Assembly (NCBI GenBank): GCA_951230915.1
Contig: OX579638.1
Span: 34,076,322 to 34,140,321 of the forward strand
Direction: 5' to 3'
DNA from: Antitrichia curtipendula
Taxonomy: Eukaryota; Streptophyta; Bryopsida; Hypnales; Leucodontaceae
Length of the DNA: 64,000 nt
Under the pieces are notes generated by a model. It was not told the DNA's origin, searched no databases, and saw only the letters and a program-made list of their open reading frames with translations. How positions within the stretch are numbered: position 1 is the first letter of the stretch; each line of letters begins with the position of its first letter. Positions 23,420-34,780 of this stretch are shown piece by piece. The translations under genes were made by a program, and so were the position numbers.

Positions 23420-24830
23420 AAAAATAGGGTCTGGAAAAGGAAATAAAATTTTCAAGTACATCAAAGAAAGTAAGAGACCTATAGGATGTGCCAAAGTATA
23501 GGATGTGCCAAAAGAAAGACAAAATTTCACCTAAACCAAGGAGACGTACTCCACGAAATACGGTGTGAACAATAAGAACAAAATTGTTTAGATGCCTTTA
23601 CAGGAAAAGAGGGTGTGAAAAAAGAACTAAATTGTTTTGCTCAATTTTTTTCATTTGATCAGCCTTTGGGGCTTGGCTATTTCTGTATTTATTTATTTTT
23701 TAATGCAATGGGTCTATCATTTGTTCTCACACACCCCAAAAAAAAAAAAATAAGAAAAGGAAATAAAAATCTCACCGAAACCAAAGAGACCTATCCAAAA
23801 GAATAAGGTGTGGAAGAAGAAATAAAGAATTCACCTGCACCAAGGGGATCTAGCCCAAAAAATAGGGTTTGATGTCTTAAAAAGGTTTAATATTAACCAA
23901 AGTGTCTTGTCATTAAAATAGGGTGTGAAAAAAGAAATAAAAATGTCACCTAAACCGAAGAGCCGTATTCCAAAAAATAAGGTGTGGAAAAAGAAATAAA
24001 AATTTCACCTAAGCCAAAGAGAACTACCCCCAAAATTAGGGTTTGAACAATAAGAATAATTTTTTTCCATTAGAGTCCTTGAAACTTAAAAGAAAAAGTG
24101 TGTGAAGAAGAATGGATCTTTTATATTATCCAACGTGTTTTATTGGCTTAATCTAAAAAATAAAGTGTAAAAAATGAAATAAAAATCACACCTAAACCAA
24201 AGGGACATACGCAAGAAAACAGGGTGTGTAAAAAGAAATGAAAATGTGACTTGAACCAAAGAGACATAGCTTGGAAAATAGGGTATGGAAAAAAGAAGAA
24301 TTATTTATATTAACCAAAGTTTCTTGTCCATTAAAATAGGGTGTGAAAAAAGAAATAAAAATCTCCCTTAAATAAGAAAAATCTATAAAAAAATATAGGT
24401 TGCAAAAAGATAAATGCAGAATTGAACTAAACAAACATGAACTACATCCAAAAATAGGGCGTGAACAATAAGATTTTCTTTTTAATTTTCCACCAGAGTA
24501 CCTAAACTAAACAAAATAGGATTTAAAAAAAAAAAAATTGTCACCTAAACCAAAGAGACCTACTTAAAGAAACAAATTGTGTATGAAAGTGAAACAAAAT
24601 GAATTTTTTATACTAATCAACATGGCTTAATGTCTTAATCCCCCCCAAAAGGTATAAAAAATGAAATAAAAAACACACATAAATCAAAGATATATACCCA
24701 AGAAAATAGGGTATGTAAAAGAAATAAAAAATTGACCTGAATCAAATAATCGTATAAAAAAATATAAGGTAGAGAAAGGGACATTAAAATTTTATCTAGA
24801 ATTACCCTTGGAAATAGGGCGTCAACCAAG
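23420..24830. repeat. Degenerate tandem repeat between WCHI2 and kinase 2
   Basis: A unit of roughly 60-110 bases recurs more than ten times. Its recognisable core is AATAGGGTGTGAAAAAAGAA followed by ATAAAAATNTCACCTAAACC and AAAGAGACCTA. Copies are diverged and vary in length. No coding function is evident. Confidence 0.75.
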
Positions 24831-24894
24831 AGAATTAATTTTTTTCCCCCAAAAAGGCCTTGAATTCAAGAAAATAGAAAATTAAAAATAAAAA

Positions 24895-25165
24895 TGGCGA
24901 CTTCATCGACCGGGCGGGGACTTCATGGATAGGGCGGGGGCGCCATCGATCCCGAATATAATCCGACGGGCGGGGACTGAAAACCGCATGGGCGGGGACG
25001 TTACAGACTATGGCGCGGACGCAGTTGCAGTGCGGGGACCCTGTTCGAGTTGGCGGGAACTCAAACTGTGCGCGCGCGGACGTCAGGCGGGAACGTTGGG
25101 GACAGGGCGGGAACGTAGTCGGGCACAAGCGCGTTCGAAAGGCGGGGACTATATAATCCCTGCAC
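24895..25165. repeat. GGGCGGGGACT motif array upstream of kinase 2
   Basis: About ten copies of GGGCGGGGACT/G or GGCGGGAACG lie 190-460 bases before the kinase 2 start. It is the counterpart of the array at 23150-23370, so both genes of the divergent pair carry the same motif type. Confidence 0.75.
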
Positions 25166-25352
25166 ACTCCAGTTATCCTCTGCCAAGCCTTCTCTGGATG
25201 CCTCCCACGTTAGCTCACTCAGGGGTCTAATAAGGGAGATTGATGGAGTTTGGGGCTTGGCCCTAAGAGCATATCCGGTTTTTTTGTCGTTTTTTCCAGC
25301 GAATATCACTTCAGATTACTCACCAATCATATACGAAGAATACGATTTCAAT

Positions 25353-26939
25353 ATGCAAGGAGAAGGAAGTGGTTCGTCTGGGAAGCGTCCGCTGCTCGTG
25401 GACATGGAGCAGATTGATGAAGAAAGTCTTCCACCAACACACATGTCATCGGCGTCAGGTTCATCACAGCCTTCATCGTCATCAGGGAAGAAGAGGGCAA
25501 AGAAGCTGCCGAATCCGAATTGGCCTCCACTACAATATTTAAATGAAGCTAGGCTAATATTGGTGGAGTTCTACAGAGTGCGAAGCATTGCATCGTTGGA
25601 GAGAAACTATGTGAACAGGAATGTCGATGGTTACGATGCGTTAGTAGAGCATTTACGGAGAGAGCTTGACGAGAAGTTCGCCGCATCTGAGCAGTTCAGC
25701 AATTGCACAGATTATTGGTTATACTCAGACTTCTTGGATAACACGGTGGTTCAGCTGACTACCAATGTTGTAGACAATTGGCGTTATTGTATGAAAAAGA
25801 AAGAGGACAAGAGCAATTGGGATGAAGCAGATCTAGAATTTGTTTCAAAATTATGCATAGTTGAGACTTGGTGTCGTAACTTTAGCGTAAGTCACCATAA
25901 AACAAAACAAACATGGAAAGAAACACAAGAAGAAAAAATTCTGGATGAATGTGTGAGCGGATCAATGTATTGGCTATCACTGTCGGTAAAAGTGGTAACA
26001 ATGCCAGGACGAGAGGCTGAAGGTACCTACGGGCACGTGAGGAAGGTGCGGCTTACGAAACTTGTGAACATCCCCACTTGGCTCGAGTTTGCGGGAAAGC
26101 ACTTGAAGACCACAGATCAAAAGGCAAAACGTTGTGAGATGTTGGTTGAGGCTACAGGATGTCCGGTGAAGCATCCCAGCATCATCAGGTTGACATACAT
26201 GCATCCAAAAACGATGGAAGGTTATTCACTTTGGTGGAATGGCGGGTCTTTAATTAGTTTCCTAAGCAAATACGATTCCAAAGTTCCCGAATCAATGGAA
26301 GTGGATGACATTGTGAAGATGACGGATACCCAATTGACAATTGATGAGTTGCAGTGGATTGCCACATACCGCAAAAATCGAGTGAACTTGGCACAGTCAT
26401 TGTTGGTTATTGTGGGCAAATGCCACGAGGCGGACTACATACACAACGACATATCTACATCCAATATTTTGCTCCATTTTGCTCCATGGAAAAAAGAGAA
26501 AGTATATTTGGGGATTTGTGATTGGGGACTTTCCAGTCGAGTCCTAGAGAACGCGCCATCAAGATACGGTTACCGAAAGCAGGAGGCACTTGATAAGGAG
26601 AAAGCAGCTCGAAGGTTTGCTGCTCCAGAATTGTTCTATTTGTACGGAGAGCAAGGCTCAACTACCTCACTGGAGGTCATGGAAAAAAAACATTTATACT
26701 CTAAAGCTACTGATGCATATGCCACAGGATGGATAGCAGCTCAAATCTAGAAACAAGAGTGGGATCCAGTTTATTTTCGCAAGGACCAGGTGTGGAAATA
26801 TACAAACCTACTAGTGAAATTGAAAAGCCTTCAAAACGAAGATACGCAAGGAAGGGTGTCCATCCCGGATGTTCTTGATAAATTGAGGATGGCACCATAC
26901 TGCTGGATTATGCCTGAGTGTTGTTATCGGAGACCGTAA
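25353..26939 (+). pseudogene. Protein kinase, element-associated (kinase 2), in-frame TAG
   Basis: A homologue of kinase 1 with a Gly-rich loop (EGTYGHV), FAGK Lys (about residue 247), catalytic loop HNDISTSNILL (about 363) and DWG in place of DFG (about 390). AAPELF is the APE segment. In-frame TAG at 26748 cuts the frame at residue 465; coding continues in the same frame to TAA at 26937. The read-through length is 528 residues, against 527 for kinase 1, and there is no frameshift. A Gln at the TAG would fit. The frame is open back to 25257, but I prefer the ATG at 25353 because the upstream residues look like untranslated sequence. HND/DWG changes leave Lys, Asp and Asn in place, so activity is possible but uncertain. 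Confidence 0.75.
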
Positions 26940-27355
26940 TTTTTTTTTCACTCTAGAAAGTTCGGCAGGTGAAAGTTAGGTTGAAGGAAAAGGTTAACGT
27001 AGTTAATCTATTATCCTCAGAGAGGATCATGTACATTTTACCTCATCGGCTCAGCCAAACATTGTTCCATATATAAAACTACGGATATATTCAAAAGACT
27101 ATTCTTTCCAATTACTATTTTTTTTTTGGCATGAAGTAAAAATTGATGACCTATGTATGTCCAAACTCTTGAACAATGCAATTATAACCCTAATTCAAAC
27201 ATTTGGCGCAGATAGAAGATACAAAATAATAAACAAATGCATGTTGTATAAATGTATAAATGTGTATGTAACTACCAAGTTTTAATCCAAAAATGTCTGG
27301 CTTCAAAAAGGCAGGGATGTAACAATGTAGCACTTCCCAAGAGGAAAATGAGCAG
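26940..27355. other. 3' flank of kinase 2
   Basis: AT-rich, no gene or repeat recognised. Confidence 0.45.
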
Positions 27356-27665
27356 CAGCATCCACGCCCCAACCAAATACCGTTGGCGCTTATGTTAAAG
27401 TCCGCGCCCAATCGAACTTCAGTCCGCGCCCTGACATGAGTCCACGCCCCTACCTTATTATGTTCGCGCCTTGACACGAGTTCGCGCTCTGCCCGACTTA
27501 AGTCCGCACCCGTCCTTTTTAAGTCCGCGCTCTGCCCAAATTAAGTCTGCGCCCGGACTTAAGTCCGCGCTCTGCCCGAATTAAGTCTGCACCCGGACTT
27601 AAGTCCGCGCCCCGTCCTGTTTAAGTCCGCGCCTTGTTCGACTTAAGTCCGCACCTGGAGTCTGA
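27356..27665. repeat. AAGTCCGCGCCC subterminal array of the kinase 2 unit
   Basis: About fifteen copies of TTAAGTCCGCGCCC and variants (inverse: GGGCGCGGACTTAA) fill 27360-27660, 190-490 bases inside the terminus at 27850. This is the subterminal-repeat position, with a motif related to GGGCGGGGAC upstream of the two genes. Confidence 0.75.
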
Positions 27666-27726
27666 GTTGGCAGCCACGTAATTCCACGTCAACCTTTTTT
27701 TTAATTCACATAAAGTCAACAACATC

Positions 27727-27858
27727 TTGACTACATCGGACGGGCGAAGCCTCAATCGGACGGGCGAAGCCTCAATCGGATGGGCGAAGCCTCAATCGGA
27801 CAGGCGAACCGGGCGGGCGGGCGGGCGACTTGCCCGGTGTGACAACCCTGCCTCATTT
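27727..27858. mobile_element. hAT-type terminus of the WCHI2/kinase 2 unit, with 20-bp tandem repeats
   Basis: Four copies of CGGACGGGCGAAGCCTCAAT-like 20-mers are followed by (GGGC)n and the terminus GACAACCCTG at 27841-27850. CCTCATTT (27851-27858) would be the 8-bp duplication, but I found no matching left end. Confidence 0.6.
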
Positions 27859-29390
27859 AATAAAAAATGAGGGATTCAATACCTCTTTTTTTGGAGAATT
27901 TGTTTTTGTTTTGGATTCGAATGCTCTAGAATTTCATTGGAAACGTTAACCTCGAAATATCGAAGGCCTATTTTTTGCCTCTTTGAATTTACTCTATATT
28001 GAACTAGAGGCCAACCTTTCGATAAGTTGAATCAAATTTTGGGGTATTGTAACCATACAAATTCAAACTACACATGTTAAATATCACTTAGGAAAAGGAA
28101 ACACAACAACAGTCATCATAATTTGTATCAATTGAAAGATTGTAATGTTTGATCATCAGTGTGTTAAAACTATGAAAACCTTTGAGTTCAATCATTCTCC
28201 TTCTGCATGTCAAATCTAAAACATTCAAGACCCCAAAAATATGAGGTTGAAGGGCCTAATCAAATATATAAGCCCAATCATTTTATGACATCTCAAAATC
28301 TACACTACCAATTTTTATAAAGAATTCCTAGTGTCAATGATTTTTTCATTCAAATCTAGAGTATTTGAGGCAAATTTCCAAGACCCCTGAACAATACAAG
28401 AAGTCAAGATTGCAATGGAACCCTTTGCACAAATTTTGAATAGGAAAAATCATAATCATTCATGCCCCAAAATTGGTTTTTGGGTTTACGGTTAGACTTA
28501 AAAAAGAATCTTCCAATAATATTTTCTACTAAAAATAGGGATTTGGTACGGTTTTACTTTCAGTGAAATTCATTTGCATCTTAAGAAAGTTTTCCAAAAA
28601 AAGTTTCTTAGACACCACCTACGGGGGCCTTGCACCCTACATCCTAAATCCTAAACCCTTAAAACCCTAAACCCTAAAATCCTAAAAATCCTAATCCGTA
28701 AACCCTATTTTTTGGCCTTGTATAGCTCCATCCCTCAAAAATAAATGGGTTGCATCGAGCCTACTAGTATATGAAGAAATTTGAAGAAAATTTAGATGAC
28801 AATGCCAAATTGCTCAAATTTTTTTAAAATTTTGAATGAAAATGTCATGTATAAACGACACTCATCGAAAAATGTGGATGAAAACATAACTCCATATAAA
28901 ATTTAGTTGAATACTAAAATATTTGGCTAGAGCATTTTCTTGTAAGTTGCCACCTCAACACTTTTTCGGAAACCACCTAAATCTAACTGGTGCCTTGGCC
29001 ATTTAGGGGTTCCAGTACAGACTAATGATTATAGAAGTGGCTAAATTTTGCTCCATTGCTACTAAAAAACTTCAGGAGCTAAAAGTGTATTTGAAAAAAT
29101 CCTTGAAAAAATTAGATTTTAGTCAAGATTGCAACAAACAATAGAATTTGGTAGGCAATGTGCAACTTCCTCTATATTGAAATTAGCAGCTATTTTGGTT
29201 GTTTTGTATTATAGTACTTCCAATGATTCTTTAAAACTTGCAAAATCCTATTTTCTTTATTTTTTCTAATACTACTCACCCTCAAGGTAGCCAAAATTGA
29301 GTCCCATTTGTCTTGGAGGTAGCATATTGCACTGAATCCTAATAACCTAGGTAACATGTTTCACTAAATTCAATAAAGCAGTTCTGGGAT
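27859..29390. other. Gene-free AT-rich stretch
   Basis: No credible gene. Telomere-like repeats at 28638-28705 are listed separately. A short GCCATTTAGGGGTT near 28998 hints at a decayed TTAA-element end but is too short to call. Confidence 0.4.
28638..28705. repeat. Degenerate CCCTAAA telomere-like repeats
   Basis: Several consecutive CCCTAAA/TCCTAAA units are present. This is the plant-type telomere word in an interstitial, decayed form. Confidence 0.6.
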
Positions 29391-30500
29391 CACTGGTACA
29401 CACCCTAAAACCGCAGGCAGTCTGGGGCTAAGGAAAACAAATCCCCGCTCCTCAACTCCCCGACTGACAGATTGAACCAAAAAAGTCTCCTGCTTGCAGA
29501 GCGCATTATGCACGGAACAGACCAGGGCACAGCAATTCTGGAACCGTTATGTTGGTATTCAGGTCATTAGATCACCTTGAGGTGGAGGGACACAGAGTTA
29601 CTCGTCCAAGTATTGACCTGGACGCGTGTGAAATCCGGGGAAATGAAAGTCTGGAAGACCGAATCCTCTTTGCTCGAAGCATCATTGACTCCTCTGAAAC
29701 CGTGCAGCGATACCATCCTTGAATGCGGCAAATTTCAGAATGTCAGTGAAGATCCGGAATGCAGGGAACACTGGAGCTGCGAATTTCCACTCACAAAGTC
29801 AAGAGCCCCACGCCCTCCCTCCTTGTGGTCGGAGCAGCGCGGAATTCGAGAGTTCATTCCACTTCCAAAGTGTAAAACCGCACGTACTCCACGTCTTGAT
29901 TGCGGCTCGGCAATCTAGAACGCATCCAACCAACTTTTGAAAAAAAGGAACGCTTGAAAATTTGAAAACTCACGGCGGGAATCCACAGCTCTTGAAATCC
30001 AATGCAGGTGTTTTATAACCCGAAACGAACCTTCAGCTTCTCCTTTTCGCTTGCACACGTGAACAAGTGGAGCACGCTGTGGGGGATTGGAGTCGGTGTC
30101 TACCGGTGTAGGCGACGAGATTGGAGTGGAGGCGGACGATGCTTTAACCGGGCCATTATTCACGAGGTAAGCAATGCATTCCTATCAACTACAGTGGAAT
30201 TTTGAGCCTGAGTGTTTCATCAGTCGAATGCATGCCACTGCAATTTCGTGAAACTCTTCAAGCGCGCGTAGATTCAGAGTGCAGAAGAGTTCGATTGCGG
30301 GCGGTTGCCCCGAGCAATAGATTTACTTACGATAAACTCACCTAGTGAAGCTCACCTAGTGAAGCGATCACCACGCTCTGGTGACATGGAGGTTCACTTG
30401 GAGACGGCAGAAGACAGAGCCTGTAAATACAGCCACGGTGCCGTCGTATGCTGAGGACAAAGTCTAGATACGGTGATATACGGTAGAATAGTACGCGTAC
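29391..30500. other. Unassigned GC-richer stretch before locus X
   Basis: Base composition is more balanced than in the flanks, and short plus-strand ORFs occur (29577-29918, 30002-30205). None has a recognisable domain. It may be the start of the locus X element or remnants of another gene. Confidence 0.3.
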
Positions 30501-30512
30501 GTATCAGACAGG

Positions 30513-31085
30513 ATCGTGAAATCCCACGATCGGTGATTCTGAAGTTTAGTGACTCCCGCTGATCTCTGAATGGAAGAAATCAGCGACCCAAAAATCGGAG
30601 GATCACAAGATCGTAGTATCGTGGGATCTCACGATCTTGGTTTCGTGGGATCCAACGATTCACAACACCAAATTTGGTTCTGGGTCTCGTTAACTCGGGA
30701 CTATGTCTCCGTCGGTTCCCTACGATCAAGGGATCCAGCGGTCTCTCTTTCTAATGAGCAGATCTCAGGATCTCTGTTTCGTGGATCCTAGAATGTTTTG
30801 GTCGTGGGATCACACAACCGATTAGATATGAGATTGGGATTTGCCTGCATGATTATGTTCGTTTACTTATTTATTAGCATTTCACTCCCTCCAGGCGTAA
30901 TTCGGTAGGAGGATCGTGGGATGCCACGATCTCTGAAAAGGGTGACCCAACGACCTGTGTGTCGTGGGTTCCAACGACGCATTGATCCTTGGTGTGTGGA
31001 CCTTTCTGTCTGGTTCCAGTGGCCTACTCCTCAATGTACGTACTGACTCAGTGCTCCCTTCACGGGCATCGTGTGATCTCACGAT
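30513..31085. repeat. Dispersed 18-bp palindromes upstream of locus X (family 2)
   Basis: At least eight copies of a palindrome with the form ATCGTGRGATCYCACGAT occur. The copy at 30618-30635 is ATCGTGGGATCTCACGAT; others are at 30513-30530, 30644-30659, 30803, 30913-30930, about 30961 and 31068-31085. Spacing is irregular and the surrounding sequence differs, so they are not a tandem array. They end about 290 bases before the locus X start codon. Confidence 0.85.
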
Positions 31086-31374
31086 TGCTTGTGGACATCA
31101 GATGTTCTTGTGTACCTTGTCGGGGTACTCTATTAATTTGCCAAGACCTGCTATCCTTAGATTCCCTGACACTATTGTTGATGATTGACTAGGTATCTTC
31201 TATATTGTACTGCAAGTGTTTCCTTAGTAGTCAGCCGGAACTGAAGACATTGTCGTTAGCTTCCTTGGCTACAAAGGGAACACCGATCTCTTAACTAAAC
31301 TAACTCCTGGTATAGTTCATGATTTTTGTAGGTTCAACAAATCTTCGAGATCTCTTCGCCATAAATCACCGAGA

Positions 31375-34300
31375 ATGGATTCATTTAGTGAGTCCGCTGC
31401 TGATGCGATTGTTCCATATGTACGCGGTGAGCATGTGGGAAGTGGATCACAGGAGTCCAGCGATGAATCTCCATCGTTCTTGATTGGTGATTGGATTAAG
31501 CTGTTTGTTCCTGGATTCGGTGAGGTCGGATCCGGGATTGTTAAGGAGGTTCGTCCTCAGGGCCAGTGGCTGGGTGTGCCTCTACTTGTAGAGCCCTAGA
31601 TTTATATGCTGGTGTAGCCTCATTCCATAAAGTTAGAGTTCCAAAACATGAGATTTAACCCCCAACACAGGAGTTATAGAACATTGTATGATGTTCAGGG
31701 ATGTGTCGTGCTGTGGAGAATCGCCGACGTTGTAAGAGCGTCGAGGGATCCCCCAATGGATCCCTGTCCGTATATTCGCCAGGGGGCCTGGTTTGCACTT
31801 GATGTTCATCGGAAAGACGGATGGGGACTCTACGTTTCGTCGGGCCGTATCATTTGCTGGAGGGCGGAGGATCATTTCCAGGATGAAACACTTGGTGAGG
31901 GCTTCGTGGGTGTATTAGTCTTCAATGTTTTTGTAGGTAACGAGGAAGCCATAATGTCGCACGAGAGGTGGCCATTGTCGGAGTGCTGGTTTCCAAGCGG
32001 TCGGTCGTTGAAAGAGACCGTAGATCATTTCGCCGCCAATCCAGATACAGACGACCCTCTTGCTTATCTCGGAGGTAGAATGAAAGCACCATATCGCTTT
32101 GTAGTCTGTAAACCCAGTATAAAGCTGAAGGAATCACAGTTAGACCGGAAAACGGCAGACGAAGAGATCCGCAAAGTGAGCTCGCAAAAGTGCTGCAAAC
32201 ATCTGTGTTGTCAACATTTTAACCAGGAGTTGATGCTGTTGCTTAGGCAGAAATACTACTTGAAGTCGTTCAAGGACCTCCGCGAATATGGAATTGCAGT
32301 GGGAGGGCAGCTCCACGAAATGAATAGAGATCGAAAGCGAAAATTCATCACACTACAAGGAGTGGAAGTTTGTGGTACGACGTGGTACATAATTCACGGA
32401 ATCCCAAAGTCGACCTACCACACTTACATCGAGATGTACAACGACGGCGTGAATTCGGGGATGCATGGAAACAAAGGGATTAAGCAACCGAGGACTCGGA
32501 CTGTTCAGGTTACAGGAACTATGAAAGCCATTATTGACGAGAACGTTGATCAAATGCCCCACCAAATGCGCAATATCGATAATGGCCGAGTGGACACTCT
32601 TAAATATCTGCCTGCAGGCAGAAACTGGAAACGAGTCCAAGCGGATGCTAACGAGGTAAACCCATTGATTCTGAGTAATGCAGTTAGTGATCGTGAGATC
32701 CCTCGACTGGATCAACAATCGTAGGATGTCACGATTGTTTCTCTGGAATAGTGTTTGTCATTTTCGTTCACTAGCTCTTTTTGCTCGTACTGTTTCTGAA
32801 GCTTAGTCGTTCTGTTTTTCCAGTTGAATGCCGACTACAGTCTGCCGCCCGTTAGCCAGTCGACCATTAGTAGAATTAAGAAGGACCACTTCAACAACGT
32901 CCACATTAAGCTTGTTGGGAGTTCGTTCGCAAAATGTACCTTGTGCGACAATCTACAGCAGTACATCCTGAAGTCCATGAAGGGAAGCCCCCAATACGTG
33001 GAGTTCATGAATCAGAGGGCTCATCATCTGAATCACCAAGCATCTTGCCGTCGTCTGTATGCGTCTTAGCGTGAGGAATCCAAACGAGTTCCACGGAGAA
33101 TTTTATGTATAATTCACGACAAGATGGATACGGCGAAGACGGCTCTCCCTAGAATGCGAGTGATGACAAAGGCCACGGCGGGTTTGGGGCAGCTTCCCAT
33201 GAGCGTCACAGGAATGGTAGCTCATGGTCATGGTGACGGTGCGTACGCCCATTATGCTCCATCGTGTTGGCCGGCAGACTCCAACTTCACCATTTTGTCT
33301 TTGGCGAGGTTGTTGCGCCAACTGGAGGGTCCACTGATTCGAGAGGCAGGCGACCTCTTTCCATACCCTCCGGCAAATCCAATGTTTGAGGCACTGCTCA
33401 GAGGAAAGTTGAGATGTATGGACAGCCTGACTCTCACTGAACCAAAAGCTCGGGTCGGTAGGACCCCCCTTCCTGAAAAGTTATATCTTCAACTCGACAA
33501 CTCTGCTAAGGATAACAAGAACAAATATCTAATGGCGTTCTTGTCGTTGCTCACTGCACGAGGTGTCTTCAACGAAATTCAGGTCGGGTTTCTACTAGTC
33601 AGACATACTGACGAGGATATCGATACCTATTTCAGCCACCTTTTGAAGGCGCTCAACACCAAGAACACTTTCGTCGTCGCTGACCTCATGAAAGCCTTCA
33701 TGCAGTCCCAAGAATTGTCATTTCTGCCGGAGTTTATACAGGAGGTGGGGGATTTCAAGGCGTTTGTGGAGGGTTACCAGACCGGTGGCTCCGAAAGATT
33801 AATTGGATTGGGGGAGATGCACCTGTTCAAGTTCTACGTGGACACTGATGGGGTCCCCCTCATGAATTACAAGGAGTCAACGGTTGATTCAAAGTGGCTT
33901 CCGTCTAATAAACCTTCTCAACGCATTTGGAGGAGAGATGAAAATGGTCGCCCCATGCTCCCTCACGGTTGTCCGAAGCCTGTTCCATTTAAGCCCATGT
34001 GGGGCAACGAGGTTCCCGTCGCGGGTGGAAATCAAGAGAAGGCAAGGGAAATGGCGCGGAAAGCTACCGTGAACAAGGGTTTCATTTTGGTGAGACTCGA
34101 GAAGTACATTCAATACTGGCAGCAAGGAATGTCAAAATGCGAGGGATTTGCAGCTGCATTCGGCCCTTACGTGGAATACTGGAAGTGTGTACTGGATGAG
34201 CTGAAGGAGCCACTACCTGAGTGTCCTCCGGAGTTGGTGGAAGGCTTCTGGCCACAGTATGATTGGAGGGTAGCGCAGAATGGAGTCCTTCGCCAAGGAA

Positions 34301-34584
34301 ATCCCATGGATGTGATTCCGGAGGAAGAAGAGGAACCCGAACCTTATTGCGGCCCTGCAAATGAAGCGCCAATGGAAAGATTCAATCCGTGGCTGGACAT
34401 ACGACTGGGCTCATGGGTACTTCTTAGGCCGGAAGTCCCCAAAACATGTGCTGTTTGGCAAGGAAGAGCATTGTCTACTGTATGCAGACTGGAAGGAGAC
34501 GCAAATTACGGGAAGTTTTTGATTCAGTATTGGCGACCCGATAACTCCGAAAGTACGTTGGAGTTGAGGTACCGGAATTGCTAG
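31375..34584 (+). pseudogene. Locus X: transposase-like protein with DUF7869-type features
   Basis: The first exon runs from ATG 31375 to 32655, an intron spans 32656-32823 (GTAAAC...TTCCAG), and the second exon runs to TAG 34582. There are in-frame TAGs at 31597, 31615 and 33067, no TGA and no frameshift. An N-terminal GDWIKLFVPGFGEVGSG segment recalls an SH3-like barrel. Cys pairs (CCKHLCC, FAKCTLCDN) may bind metal. IIHDKMD, LQLDNSAKDNKN and HTDEDID give spaced acidic residues resembling a transposase core. The C-terminal LGSWVLLRPE...IQYWRP also looks SH3-like. Past TAG 34582 the frame stays coding-like to TGA 34723. Locus Y is a homologue. The DUF7869 assignment is from memory. Confidence 0.7.
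32656..32823 (+). other. Intron of locus X carrying two family 2 palindromes
   Basis: Canonical GT-AG ends, phase 0 (codon GAG before, TTG after). Homologue Y lacks this intron and reads across the same point (LINEANASLNLQP), which supports the boundaries. The palindromes are at 32690-32706 and 32718-32735. Confidence 0.8.
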
Positions 34585-34780
34585 TACGGTAAATGGGTTG
34601 TTTAAGATTCAGCCCCTATCTGGGTTGACGCAGCTGCTGTGGCGTATGCGAATTCGTCGAAAATAGTGGATCCGAATCGAGGGCCATTCCTAAGAAGAGT
34701 AGGGAGGCTGCCTTGGCAAATTTGAATCGGGCAAACGTGTTGGACCCATGATCAAGCGCCTTGTCCGAGAACAGTAATCT

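Noticed and set aside
28985..29012. Another TTAA-type MITE end (GCCATTTAGGGGTT)
   Set aside because: Only about 14 bases match, TTAA is absent and no partner end is visible.
29577..29918. 113-codon ORF as a gene
   Set aside because: No recognisable features; an overlapping ORF in another frame is as long.
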